Shown piece after piece: positions 7,850 to 16,506 of a DNA stretch of 56,866 bases (position 1 is its first letter; each line of letters opens with the position of its first letter). The stretch comes from Bacteroidales bacterium (GTDB lineage: Bacteria; Bacteroidota; Bacteroidia; Bacteroidales; P3). The translations under genes were made by a program, and so were the position numbers. The notes beneath the pieces are model-generated. The model had not been told where the DNA came from, did no database searches, and saw only the letters and a program-made list of their open reading frames with translations. The stretch spans positions 1 through 56,866 of the forward strand of contig WQWA01000009.1 of assembly GCA_009785505.1 (NCBI GenBank), given 5' to 3'.

Positions 7850-8990
7850 CTTTAAAAAGAAAAACCGATCTATCAAAAACTCCGCTCAAATAAGCCAATG
7901 TCATACCAAAATTGCTTATGGGCACTCCCCTATCAATAAACGGTTTCAGGCGATTATGTAATTGTTTTTGTGTAATCATGCACGCACCGCATTGAAGTAC
8001 CATAGCGTAAGTTTCCCAATCGTTGGGAATTGGCGATAAGCCCGAAATAATGTCGAAATGCAAGGTTTTTCCCGTTTGTTTTTTCAGCAAATTCGGAAGT
8101 TTTACACGAGCGATATCTTCGCAACTGCTTTGATGTGTGCAGGATTCCAAAATTAGAATTTTGTCGCCGTCTTTCATATTTTCAATATGTGGCGTACCTT
8201 TCAAATAGGCTAAAAAATCGCCCTTTTGGCGTGCTAACAAAATGCTGAAACTTGTCAAACGACAATCTTTTGGAATGATTTTTTCAACTTCTGAAAAGGC
8301 TTGACTGTCGGTAATGACTAATGCCGGCGGATTCTTTAGTGTATCAAGAACTTGTTGTAATTGCTCGGTTTTGCAGGTTATCGCAACAGCGTTTTCGTCA
8401 AGAATTGCACGAATGGTTTGCACTTGCGGTAAAATCAAACGTCCGGCAGGAGCTTCGGAATCTATGGGGGTAACCAAAACTATGGTGTCGTTAGGTTTGA
8501 TTAAATCGGCAATTAATGTAGAGGGGTACGGTCGTGCGTCTCTACATTTTTTAATTTCGTCAAAAATCGCCGGTAAATTGATTTTTTCTTTTGCAGAAAT
8601 GTTAATAGCACCAGCTATTTCCGGTTTTTTCAAATCACACTTATTGTGAACAAGAATATACGGAACATCAAATTTTTCAAAATTTTCAATCCACTCTTTT
8701 TCGTGATTGTCAAATTTATTTTCGCTGAAAACCAAAATTGCAAAATCAATATTTTGTAAAACTTGCTTGGTTTTCTCAATGCGCTGTTTGCCCAACGAGC
8801 TATCATCATCAAATCCTGCCGTATCAATGATTACAGACTTTCCAATATCAAATAATTCGATGGATTTCTTGACGGGATCGGTGGTTGTTCCGGCGATGTC
8901 GGAAACGATGGCCAAATTTTGTTCGGTCAGAGCATTGATGAGCGAACTTTTACCGACATTTCGTCGTCCGAAAATTCCGATTGTAAACAT
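7833..8990 (-). CDS. hydF: [FeFe]-hydrogenase maturation GTPase HydF
   Basis: A GTPase and scaffold that carries the di-iron precursor to the hydrogenase; 385 residues. N-terminal GTPase domain: GRRNVGKSSLI (P-loop), GTTTDP (G2), DTAGFDD (G3), NKCD (G4) and ISAKE (G5). A dimerisation domain follows (TIVLVTPIDSEAPAGRLILPQVQ). The C-terminal cluster-binding domain has ESCTHQ and QCGACM, the CxH and CxxC ligands. Residues 149-158 (CRDARPYPST) are translated from an in-frame palindromic repeat between the first two domains. It starts three bases after the MlaD-like gene. The last codons overlap rnpB. HydG is encoded about 26 kb away; HydE was not found. Confidence 0.95.
   Translation of the reverse strand: MFTIGIFGRRNVGKSSLINALTEQNLAIVSDIAGTTTDPVKKSIELFDIGKSVIIDTAGFDDDSSLGKQRIEKTKQVLQNIDFAILVFSENKFDNHEKEWIENFEKFDVPYILVHNKCDLKKPEIAGAINISAKEKINLPAIFDEIKKCRDARPYPSTLIADLIKPNDTIVLVTPIDSEAPAGRLILPQVQTIRAILDENAVAITCKTEQLQQVLDTLKNPPALVITDSQAFSEVEKIIPKDCRLTSFSILLARQKGDFLAYLKGTPHIENMKDGDKILILESCTHQSSCEDIARVKLPNLLKKQTGKTLHFDIISGLSPIPNDWETYAMVLQCGACMITQKQLHNRLKPFIDRGVPISNFGMTLAYLSGVFDRSVFLFKEKTLS
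8517..8546 (-). repeat. Decayed GTAG-type palindrome, in frame in hydF
   Basis: A 30-base imperfect palindrome with seven perfect terminal pairs (TGTAGAG/CTCTACA). Its right half matches the repeat in hemW (25531-25558); the left half has drifted. It spans exactly ten hydF codons. Confidence 0.65.
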
Positions 8991-8993
8991 GGC

Positions 8994-9893
8994 TTAATTT
9001 CTATTTCTTCCGAACAGTGAGAAGTTTACGTAACGTCTTGGATTTGCTTTCAAATCTTCCAAAAGCCGGCCCAAATTTGTAGCGGAATTGGTCAATTCTT
9101 CGTAAAGTCTTTGGTCGTTCAACAGTAGTCCAAGTGTGCCTTCACCCTCGTTCAACCTCTGGATTAAACTGTCGGTTTGAGCAAGTGTATTTTGCAAAGA
9201 ATTCACAGTGCTTGCGAAATCTACATTGTTCAGATTGTTGCTGATTTCTGCAAAATTTGTGAGAATTTCATTCACGTTTTCACGTTGGTCTGCAAGCATT
9301 CTGTCTGCTGTTGAAGTTAGGTTTCTCACATTACTTAGCGATGTGCTCAAATCTCGAATGCTGTTTTGAATTTGTTGCTGCGCATGTTCGTTGAACATTG
9401 CGTTCATCGTCATGACCAACGAATCCAAAGATGTAGCTAAAGTCTCGATTCTATTCGCAACGGGCAGCAATTGCGTTGCAATTTCATCCATAAAGCCAAC
9501 TTCGATTTCGCCGATCAATGTGTCGCCGCTTCTCAAAAAATCTCGTTCATCACTAAATACCAATTCTATAATTCTTGTTCCAAACAAATCTCCTGTGGCA
9601 ATGCGCGCAATCGAATTTTTCGGAACATTTAAGCGCTCGTTAATTACGATGGTTGCCCTAATTCGAGGATTTTCCGCACCGGTAAATTCCAAACGCGTCA
9701 CACGTCCGACGTTCATGCCTCTGAAAAACACGGAACTTGACGGCGTCAAATTATTTGCATTGTCAAAAAAAGCAAAAAACGTTGTTTCGGGCTTAAAAAA
9801 ATTTCGCCCCTTCAAGAAATTTGCTCCGAGAATGAATGCTATAATTGTTGCAATAGAAACAATCGCAATTTTTATTTCTTTGGATATTTTCAT
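8994..9893 (-). CDS. MCE/MlaD family lipid-transport protein
   Basis: A periplasmic substrate-binding component of an Mla-type lipid transporter; 299 residues. A single N-terminal membrane helix (IAIVSIATIIAFILGANFL) is followed by the MCE domain: FFAFFDNANNLTPSSSVFFRGMNVGRVTRLEF at about residues 41-72, and LFGTRIIELVF near residue 103. The rest is a long helical region with heptad-like spacing (residues 130-280), the needle-like tail usual in Bacteroidota homologues. Its promoter element ends four bases before the ATG. hydF follows three bases after its stop. No ABC permease or ATPase partner is adjacent. Confidence 0.88.
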   Translation of the reverse strand: MKISKEIKIAIVSIATIIAFILGANFLKGRNFFKPETTFFAFFDNANNLTPSSSVFFRGMNVGRVTRLEFTGAENPRIRATIVINERLNVPKNSIARIATGDLFGTRIIELVFSDERDFLRSGDTLIGEIEVGFMDEIATQLLPVANRIETLATSLDSLVMTMNAMFNEHAQQQIQNSIRDLSTSLSNVRNLTSTADRMLADQRENVNEILTNFAEISNNLNNVDFASTVNSLQNTLAQTDSLIQRLNEGEGTLGLLLNDQRLYEELTNSATNLGRLLEDLKANPRRYVNFSLFGRNRN

Positions 9894-9897
9894 ACGG

Positions 9898-9905
9898 CAA
9901 AGATA
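9898..9905 (-). promoter_or_regulatory. -7 element abutting the mlaD-like start codon
   Basis: TATCTTTG, then CCGT, then ATG. With the usual start site about four bases after this element, transcription should begin at or next to the ATG, giving a leaderless mRNA. Confidence 0.7.
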
Positions 9906-9918
9906 CGATTTTTTTTCA

Positions 9919-11685
9919 TTATCGAATAATTTTGGCTCGATAAGTTGTTTTGTTATTTCTTCTATCGGTTACCGTAAGGACAAAATCGTGCTCACCACTC
10001 GGTAAATCGGTATGTTCTAATGTACCTTGCAGGGTATCGGATTTTGCATCAAATTCCATCAAAAACCAGCGTCCGTTTATGGTTGCACGATAGGTTCCTA
10101 TTCCGGAAAAATCGTCTGTTATTCGGAAAGTAACGATATTTTGTGTTGCCGGAATGATGTTGTTTCGTACGTTGACAGGTCTGATTTCCGGAGCAACTGT
10201 ATCAAGAAAAACGGCGAATGTACCGAATCGCCTGACATTATGCGTAATAAATCCGTTTTCAAACCGTCCACCATAAGCAGCCCATTCATTGTTTCTTCTG
10301 TTCCATCTGGCGATTAAGGCTTTGTCTTCAAGGTTTTGAGGAAGTCCGACAGGTCTTATGCTCAATGTGTAGTTTGTATGTACCGGTGTTCCGGAATGAT
10401 GAACATGATGAATGTTTGAAAAAATCTGAGAATCCGTTGGAATCTCGACACGATATTCAAAATGGATGGGTTCGTAAAGTGCAAATTGTGGGACAACCAC
10501 TCGAATTCCTTCAGCCTGAAATGTATTGCTGACCATGTGAGAAAACAGCCGCCCCGGTTCATCTCTTGTGGTGCGAATCGGTTCGACAGGCTCCATTTGC
10601 TCGTCCACCAACAAAACAACATTCAAAACACTTGTGTTTCCGGAAAAATCCGCTGCCTCGATGCGTAAGTGATGAACATCGTTTTCCAAAAGTGGAAATA
10701 TCCCTCGATTGAAAACTTTTTCGTAGATATTTAGGCGGTTTCCGGGCAATACGTGCGTCCACTGGATGCGTTGTCCGGTACTGTCGAAGTGAGCATAATC
10801 AATAAACGCATTGAGAAAACGCATGTGAGAAAACGGCATTTCATCTAATCTCCACGCAAATTTCAATTCATCATCTAAAAATACCCGCTTCGTGTATAAT
10901 CCCAAAATACCTGAGGCATGTGCTCTGTCTGTCGCTTGAATTCCAAATGCAATCTGTCCGAAAACACGAATAGTATCAACACTCATCGAACAGTTTGCAC
11001 CTCTGCAAGTAACAGGAAAATGTAATGCTGTTTGCTGTCCGTTGACCAGCGAATTTTGACCGGTCGGATAAACCGCAAATGTGGTAATCGTCGGAGGAAT
11101 ATCATCATTCACAACAAATCCAAAACGACCGGGATGCAAAGTATTTGTTCCGTTTTGATTTCGTAATTCAAAGTGCAAATGCGGACCAAAAGAATTTCCG
11201 GTATTTCCCGACCAGCCGATTAAATCGCCTTTTCGAAAGTGTATGCGTTCCAGAGATTGAAAATTTGTCAAATTCAACTCGAAAGATTCCTGTTTGTAGT
11301 GTTGAGCCCTTACGATTCGTTCAATTTCGGGAATAAATCTCGACAAATGTGCGTAAACACTCATTATTCCATCGGCATGCGAAATATACAACGCCTTTCC
11401 GAAGCCCGTTGCCGAAACCACAACGCGTGTCAAAGTTCCATCGGCAACAGCAAAAATCGGCAAACCTTCTCTTTGCTGTGTTCTGAAATCTACACCGCCG
11501 TGAAAAGCATTGGCTCGCAACTCGGCAAACGAGGACGAGAATTGCCACGGAATGTTTAAAGGATTTCCGAAAGCTGTAAGATATTGCTGAGACCACAAAC
11601 TACTTGAACAGAGCAAACAGCCCACTATGACAAGCTTTCGTATATTAGTCGTCCATCTAAAAATCGTATTGGCACAATATCTCAT
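9919..11685 (-). CDS. M23 family metallopeptidase, secreted
   Basis: A cell-wall endopeptidase-like protein of 588 residues with an N-terminal hydrophobic signal (LVIVGCLLCSSSLWSQ). The LytM/M23 domain lies at about residues 50-190: NAFHGGVDFRT holds the first zinc ligands (HxxxD), VYAHLSR follows, and GPHLHFELR supplies the HxH motif. The remaining 400 residues are beta-rich Ig-like segments, ending in DDFSGIGTYRATINGRW...DRRNNKTTYRAKI, as in many Bacteroidota M23 proteins. It starts 39 bases after the sua5 stop on the same strand without a promoter of its own, so the two are likely co-transcribed. It ends just before the mlaD-like promoter. Confidence 0.88.
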   Translation of the reverse strand: MRYCANTIFRWTTNIRKLVIVGCLLCSSSLWSQQYLTAFGNPLNIPWQFSSSFAELRANAFHGGVDFRTQQREGLPIFAVADGTLTRVVVSATGFGKALYISHADGIMSVYAHLSRFIPEIERIVRAQHYKQESFELNLTNFQSLERIHFRKGDLIGWSGNTGNSFGPHLHFELRNQNGTNTLHPGRFGFVVNDDIPPTITTFAVYPTGQNSLVNGQQTALHFPVTCRGANCSMSVDTIRVFGQIAFGIQATDRAHASGILGLYTKRVFLDDELKFAWRLDEMPFSHMRFLNAFIDYAHFDSTGQRIQWTHVLPGNRLNIYEKVFNRGIFPLLENDVHHLRIEAADFSGNTSVLNVVLLVDEQMEPVEPIRTTRDEPGRLFSHMVSNTFQAEGIRVVVPQFALYEPIHFEYRVEIPTDSQIFSNIHHVHHSGTPVHTNYTLSIRPVGLPQNLEDKALIARWNRRNNEWAAYGGRFENGFITHNVRRFGTFAVFLDTVAPEIRPVNVRNNIIPATQNIVTFRITDDFSGIGTYRATINGRWFLMEFDAKSDTLQGTLEHTDLPSGEHDFVLTVTDRRNNKTTYRAKIIR

Positions 11686-11724
11686 GATACAAAATTACGA
11701 AGAATTTTTCAAAAACGCAAATTA

Positions 11725-12729
11725 TTATGACGCTGCGCGCATCAATCTGTTCCGTATTGCGCGTCCAACCCCTGCTTCGGAAGGCAGTACGGCAATAATA
11801 CCGACACAGCCGCTTTGTGCCATTTCGTCCATGGTGCGATAGAGATTTCGGGCATAATCTTCGGTATCTTTAAACAGATGCACGTCCCAGTTTTTAGGTG
11901 CATTGAAATTTTGTAAAGTCATCACACCAACACGTTCTGCTGGCGCGGGTTTGCAATCCGTGCCAACTCGCCCCCCCTGCGCCCCGCCAGCAGGGGATAT
12001 TTCAGACACATTCTCGACCAAAGTCAATGGAATTGCCGGTTGATAATGTTTGTGTTTTTGTCCGGGACTTTGTGGTGCTTCGTTTTCTTTTACACGATCT
12101 GCGACTGTAATCTTTTGTCCCAAACATTCTTCCAGTTGCTCTATGGATATCGAACCTGTGCGAAACAATCTGACATCGCCGTCAAAAACACCGACAACAG
12201 TTGACTCCAAGCCGCATTCAATATCGTCGGATTCGATAATTCCGTCAATTTTTCCGTTCAAATCTCTAAAAACCATATCGGCGGTTGTGGGGGATAATTT
12301 TCCGGAGATATTTGCTGACGGGGCAGCAATCGGCACCCCACAAATTTTTAAAAATTCCCGTGCCACCGGATGGCTTGGAATACGCACGCCTACAGAACTC
12401 AAACCTGCTGTTGCCGTATCACAAATAATCGGCTTTTTTTTCAAAACTACCGTAATCGGTCCGGGCGAAAATGTTTCAAATATTTTTTTGGAAACCGAAC
12501 ATAAATGTGCCACCTTCTCCACTTCTTCAACATTGTGAACATGCACAATAAACGGATTATCGCTTGGACGTCCTTTTGCCTCATAAATTTTTCGAGATGC
12601 GATTTCGGTCGTTGCATCGGCACCTAATCCGTAAACGGTTTCGGTCGGAAATGCAATCAGCCCGCCGCTGCGTATAATTTTCGCTGCGTCAGACAATTCG
12701 TTCGGAGTATATCTTTTGGTTGTTTTCAC
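11725..12729 (-). CDS. sua5: L-threonylcarbamoyladenylate synthase (Sua5/YwlC)
   Basis: Makes threonylcarbamoyl-AMP for the t6A37 modification of tRNA. The YrdC domain spans roughly residues 1-200: GGLIAFPTETVYGLGADA, KGRPSDNPFIVHV, SPGPITVVLKK, GLSSVGVRIPSHP and PIAAPSANISGKLSPTTA. A linker and the C-terminal Sua5 domain follow. The frame is open upstream to 12849, but the GTG at 12729 (VKTTKRYTPNE) is preferred because TATCTTTG lies only four bases before it and the longer N-terminus would include the promoter. About residues 246-264 (AGGAQGGRVGTDCKPAPA) come from an in-frame palindromic insertion in the linker. Predicted to be leaderless with a GTG start. Confidence 0.9.
   Translation of the reverse strand: MKTTKRYTPNELSDAAKIIRSGGLIAFPTETVYGLGADATTEIASRKIYEAKGRPSDNPFIVHVHNVEEVEKVAHLCSVSKKIFETFSPGPITVVLKKKPIICDTATAGLSSVGVRIPSHPVAREFLKICGVPIAAPSANISGKLSPTTADMVFRDLNGKIDGIIESDDIECGLESTVVGVFDGDVRLFRTGSISIEQLEECLGQKITVADRVKENEAPQSPGQKHKHYQPAIPLTLVENVSEISPAGGAQGGRVGTDCKPAPAERVGVMTLQNFNAPKNWDVHLFKDTEDYARNLYRTMDEMAQSGCVGIIAVLPSEAGVGRAIRNRLMRAAS
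11937..11993 (-). repeat. 57-bp palindromic insertion in the sua5 linker
   Basis: Nine-base perfect terminal inverted repeats (CTGCTGGCG at 11937-11945, CGCCAGCAG at 11985-11993) enclose a second imperfect palindrome (11941-11965, core TTTGCAA) and a GC-rich hairpin. The length is exactly 19 codons and the element is far more GC-rich than the gene. Confidence 0.65.
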
Positions 12730-12733
12730 GGTG

Positions 12734-12741
12734 CAAAGATA
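12734..12741 (-). promoter_or_regulatory. -7 element abutting the sua5 GTG start
   Basis: TATCTTTG, then CACC, then GTG on the minus strand. It decides the start codon and predicts a leaderless mRNA. Confidence 0.7.
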
Positions 12742-12748
12742 CGATTTT

Positions 12749-12779
12749 TTTGTGTATTTCATTTTTTTTTGTATCTTTG
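12749..12779 (+). promoter_or_regulatory. Promoter of the C69 dipeptidase gene
   Basis: TTTG (12749-12752), a 19-base spacer, TATCTTTG (12772-12779). The start codon is 55 bases further on. It is divergent from the sua5 promoter. Confidence 0.75.
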
Positions 12780-12834
12780 CAAAATCGAAGCATGTAAGTG
12801 CGAACTCAATAAAGTTAAACAAAACCCAAAAAAT

Positions 12835-14688
12835 ATGAAAAAGATGCACAAATTTTTAGCAATCGCCTTGACAATGTTCTTGTCAATCGCACACTTTAAT
12901 GTTAATGCCTGCACAAGTTTCTTGATTACTCGAGGTGCTTCCGCAGATGGCACAACAATGATTACCTATGCTGCAGACGCACATTGGATTTACGGAGAAT
13001 TGTATTTCCGTCCGGCAGCAATTCATCCTCCCGGAACGATGTACGATGTTCGCCACTGGCACCACGGCAGACCAATGGGTCAAATCAGACAGGCTGCACA
13101 AACGTATCAGGTTGTTGGAAACATGAACGAACATGGCTTGGCAATCAGCGAAACCACTTTCGGCGGACGTCCGGAACTTCATGGTGAAAGAGTTATCGAC
13201 CGCGGCGGTACAGCTATTATTGACTATGGCAATTTGATTTACATCACGTTGCAACGCGCAAGAAACGCTCGTCAAGCAATTAGAATTATTCATGAATTGA
13301 CAACCGAATGGGGTTATGCTTCTTCAGGAGAATCGTTCTCGATTATGGATGCAAACGAAGTTTGGCACATGGAACTCATGGGAATGGGTGTTGAAAATCC
13401 GGTTGTAAGAAATCGTAGAAACGGTATTGTTTGGGTAGCCAAAAGAATTCCCGACGGATACATTGGCGGACACGCCAACCACGCTCGTATCACGACTTTC
13501 CCGGTAGCACCAAACAGACCGGGCAGAAATGCAACAGTTATCACATGCAGAAACATCAATATGCTTGAAACTACTCCGTCTATCGAAGTAATTTATGCAC
13601 ACGATGTTGTACAATATGCCAGAGATATCGGTATTTTCAACGGAACTCGTGCGGAATTTAGTTTTTCTGATGTTTATGCGCCGCTTGATTTCGGAAGTCA
13701 GCGTTTTTGCGAAGCACGCGTTTGGGCAGGATTTAGAAGAGCAAATAGAGAACTTATGGAGCCATTCGAAGCATACGCTCGCGGCGATGTTCCCGGACCA
13801 CGTATGCCGCTCTTTATCAGACCGGATCGTCCGTTAACTTTGGCAGATGTGAAAGGTATGATGCGTGATCTTTATGAAGGAACGTCCATGTGCATGGCTC
13901 AAGACGGCGATGTTGGAGCAGGTCCATGGGGAATGCCGTACCGCCCTCGTCCAATGCGTTGGACAGTGTGCGAAAGTGGCGAAGGACAGGTATTTGTTCA
14001 CGAACGTGCAATTTCTACACAGCAAACCGCATTTTCGTTTGTTGCTCAAGGCAGACCACAGCAACCGGTTTTGGTTGGTGGACGACCAAACCCACTCAGA
14101 GGTATTCTTTGGTTTGGCGTTGATGCTACCTCTACAACCGTTTGGGTTCCGATGTATGCCGGAATTAACGAAGTTCCTCTTCATTTCAGAGTTGGAAACG
14201 GAAACAAGGTAGAGTTTTCTGAGACTTCTGCATTTTGGTTGATGAACTTGGTTTCAAATTTTGCGTGGTTGCGCTGGAGAGATATGATTGTAGATATCAG
14301 AAGAGTACAGCAACAACTTGAAGAAGGTTTTAGACAACGCGTTGCCGAAAATGATAGAAATTGGGCAGATATTACCGACCATGCTCTTTTGGTACGGAGA
14401 GCTACGGCCTTCTCGGCAGAGCAAACTCAAATCATGTTCGATACTTGGACCTTATTACAACGCTATCTGTTGATCAAGTTTGTGGATGGAAACATCGCAA
14501 GAGAAGTTATTCGTGATGCGAATGCACCTTTCCCCTACGACCGCGAATTTAAAATTTTCCCGTATAGCGAACGTTATGGTAGTCAGGTAATTCAATATCC
14601 ACCGTACCACCCAAGATTCCCGGATTGGTTCTATCAACAAATTGTTGACCAAATCGGTTCGCGTATCCAGTGGATTGATCACGACTAA
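12835..14688 (+). CDS. C69 (U34) family dipeptidase, secreted
   Basis: An N-terminal-nucleophile dipeptidase of 617 residues. The signal peptide ends at VNA, placing the catalytic Cys26 (CTSFLITRGASADGT) at the mature N-terminus, as family C69 requires. Other family features are DAHWIYGELYFRP, GNMNEHGLAISETTFGG near residue 97 and GESFSIMDANEVWHMELMG near 165. The central and C-terminal parts follow the PepD-like outline, with a helical tail. The frame is open to 12769, but the start at 12835 gives a proper signal peptide and lies downstream of the promoter. It probably cleaves dipeptides in the periplasm, consistent with a peptide-fermenting life. Confidence 0.9.
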   Translation: MKKMHKFLAIALTMFLSIAHFNVNACTSFLITRGASADGTTMITYAADAHWIYGELYFRPAAIHPPGTMYDVRHWHHGRPMGQIRQAAQTYQVVGNMNEHGLAISETTFGGRPELHGERVIDRGGTAIIDYGNLIYITLQRARNARQAIRIIHELTTEWGYASSGESFSIMDANEVWHMELMGMGVENPVVRNRRNGIVWVAKRIPDGYIGGHANHARITTFPVAPNRPGRNATVITCRNINMLETTPSIEVIYAHDVVQYARDIGIFNGTRAEFSFSDVYAPLDFGSQRFCEARVWAGFRRANRELMEPFEAYARGDVPGPRMPLFIRPDRPLTLADVKGMMRDLYEGTSMCMAQDGDVGAGPWGMPYRPRPMRWTVCESGEGQVFVHERAISTQQTAFSFVAQGRPQQPVLVGGRPNPLRGILWFGVDATSTTVWVPMYAGINEVPLHFRVGNGNKVEFSETSAFWLMNLVSNFAWLRWRDMIVDIRRVQQQLEEGFRQRVAENDRNWADITDHALLVRRATAFSAEQTQIMFDTWTLLQRYLLIKFVDGNIAREVIRDANAPFPYDREFKIFPYSERYGSQVIQYPPYHPRFPDWFYQQIVDQIGSRIQWIDHD

Positions 14689-14705
14689 ACGCAAACGAAC
14701 TACTT

Positions 14706-14749
14706 ACAACTTACAACTGACGATTTACAATTTGTCAGTTGTAAGTTGT
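14706..14749. terminator. Perfect 16-bp inverted repeat between C69 gene and nadK
   Basis: ACAACTTACAACTGAC (14706-14721) pairs perfectly with 14734-14749 around a 12-base loop. It is AT-rich and has no T-run. It may act as a terminator or be another dispersed palindrome. Confidence 0.5.
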
Positions 14750-14785
14750 CGGTTGTAAATTATCATAAACTATCAACCGTAGAAA

Positions 14786-15691
14786 ATGGCGGAATCTCTT
14801 TACGTGGGCGTGTTTGGAACGGAAGTTAGAGCCGAACATATTCCTTATTTTAGCAGATTGCTTGAGGTTTTACAAAAAAGTGGCTCCACGGAAGTGTTGT
14901 ACCAACCTTTTGCAGAGCGGTGCCTCGCGCAGGGGTTAATCAAGTCTCCGGTTGCAACATTTTCATCTGCTGAAGAATTGAAGGAAAAGAACGTTCAATT
15001 TTTGATTTCGATCGGCGGAGATGGGACGTTTTTGGATACTATTCCGTTTATTCGAGACTCAAAAATACCTATAGCAGGTTTGAATTTCGGAACACTGGGA
15101 TTTTTAACCCTCATTGACGCTCAACATTTGGAAAAAACGGTTGAAGATTTGTGTTCGAAAAACTATGACATTGAATGCCGCAGTCTGCTGAATATCCGCT
15201 CTGAAAGCGGAATTCCAGAGCCTTTTGCACTAAACGATATCGTGTTCAGAAGCGAAAAATTCGGCCTGCTTCATGTTGATGTCTATGTGGACGGGAAATT
15301 TTTGAACACCTATTTTGGTGATGGGTTGATTATTGCCACTCCGACGGGCTCTACGGCTTACAGTCTTAGTTGCGGAGGACCGATTCTGCTTCCCGAAAAT
15401 CAAAATTTCATTCTCACGCCGATAGCATCTCACACGCTGACAGTGCGCCCTTTGGTAATTCCCGACACATCAAAAATCGAAGTTAGAGTTACCGGAAACG
15501 AGCCACAATATCTCGCCACATTAGATTCTCGAAGATCCTCGTTTCAAGGCGAACAAACATTTTTTATTGAAAAAGCACCCTTTTCAATTCACACCATCCG
15601 CTTGAAAAATCAGCCTTTTTTTGATACCATTCGCACCAAATTGATGTGGGGACAAGATAAACGCAGAGACATACTGCACAAGCCCGAATAG
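14786..15691 (+). CDS. nadK: NAD kinase
   Basis: Phosphorylates NAD+ to NADP+ in the cytoplasm; 301 residues, the usual length. ISIGGDGTFLDTI near residue 75 is the GGDGT motif, GLNFGTLGFLT follows near residue 100, ALNDIVF near 150, and FGDGLIIATPTGSTAYSLSCGGPIL is the conserved substrate-binding core with the TPTGSTAY motif. The ATG at 14786 gives a normal N-terminus. tatD follows 22 bases after the stop, so the pair may be co-transcribed. Confidence 0.95.
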   Translation: MAESLYVGVFGTEVRAEHIPYFSRLLEVLQKSGSTEVLYQPFAERCLAQGLIKSPVATFSSAEELKEKNVQFLISIGGDGTFLDTIPFIRDSKIPIAGLNFGTLGFLTLIDAQHLEKTVEDLCSKNYDIECRSLLNIRSESGIPEPFALNDIVFRSEKFGLLHVDVYVDGKFLNTYFGDGLIIATPTGSTAYSLSCGGPILLPENQNFILTPIASHTLTVRPLVIPDTSKIEVRVTGNEPQYLATLDSRRSSFQGEQTFFIEKAPFSIHTIRLKNQPFFDTIRTKLMWGQDKRRDILHKPE

Positions 15692-15713
15692 CACTATCTG
15701 TGTAGTTGTTGAG

Positions 15714-16484
15714 ATGATTTTTGCAGATTCACATATTCATTTTTACTTTGAAGATTTTCGCGATGATCTTCAAGAATGCTTTGATCGGGCGGTTGAAGCA
15801 GGCGTTAAATACATGATTATTCCGAATGTGGATAGCGACACAATACAGCCGGTTTCCGAAATCTGCGATCGTTTTCCGAAAAATTGTTTTCCGTCAATCG
15901 GCTTGCATCCGACGCATGTAAACGAAAATTACAAAGCAGATTTGAAAATTATGCTCAAAGCGACAAACGAGCGCCGCTACTACGCTGTGGGTGAAGCCGG
16001 GCTGGATTTGTATCACGATAAAACATTTTTTTCGGAACAAATCGAAGTTTTTGAAGCACAAATTCGATTAGCAAAAGAAAAAAATCTGCCGTTGATTATC
16101 CACTCTCGTGATGCATTTGAAGAAACGATGAAAATTTTGAAGCACTTTGATGACGGCACGCTGCGAGGTGTATTTCATTGCTTCACAGGCTCGGTCGAAC
16201 AAGCCAAACGCATTGTAGATTTGGGTTTTCATCTCGGTATCGGCGGCGTTGCAACCTTTAAAAACAGCAAACTTTGGCAAGTGGTGGAAGCCTTCAATCT
16301 CGAACATATTTTACTGGAAACCGATGCACCGTTTATCGCACCCGATCCGCATCGCGGCAAACGCAACGAACCTGCGTACATTCCGTTAATTGCACAACGC
16401 ATCGCGACAATAAAAAATGTTCCACTCGAGGTTGTCGCAGAAAAAACTACGGAACAAACATTAAAATTATTTGGAATAATCTAG
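15714..16484 (+). CDS. TatD family metal-dependent hydrolase
   Basis: A cytoplasmic TIM-barrel nuclease-like hydrolase of 256 residues. ADSHIHFYFEDF gives the HxH metal pair, SIGLHPTHV and AVGEAGLDLYHD the central Glu, PLIIHSRDAFEE and GVFHCFTGSVEQA the two His, and LLETDAPFIAPDPHRGKRNEP the final Asp and signature loop. Family members act as DNA exonucleases or D-aminoacyl-tRNA deacylases; which applies here cannot be told. A 64-bp hairpin-array repeat follows the gene. Confidence 0.92.
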   Translation: MIFADSHIHFYFEDFRDDLQECFDRAVEAGVKYMIIPNVDSDTIQPVSEICDRFPKNCFPSIGLHPTHVNENYKADLKIMLKATNERRYYAVGEAGLDLYHDKTFFSEQIEVFEAQIRLAKEKNLPLIIHSRDAFEETMKILKHFDDGTLRGVFHCFTGSVEQAKRIVDLGFHLGIGGVATFKNSKLWQVVEAFNLEHILLETDAPFIAPDPHRGKRNEPAYIPLIAQRIATIKNVPLEVVAEKTTEQTLKLFGII

Positions 16485-16506
16485 CAATGACGGTCTATAC
16501 CCGGTG

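Noticed and set aside
7222-7876. Open frames on the minus strand through the RNase P RNA
   Set aside because: They overlap a structured RNA with all family landmarks and encode no recognisable protein.
10027-11559. Plus-strand frames across the M23 peptidase gene
   Set aside because: The minus strand encodes one 588-residue protein with catalytic motifs; the opposite frames are short and without motifs.
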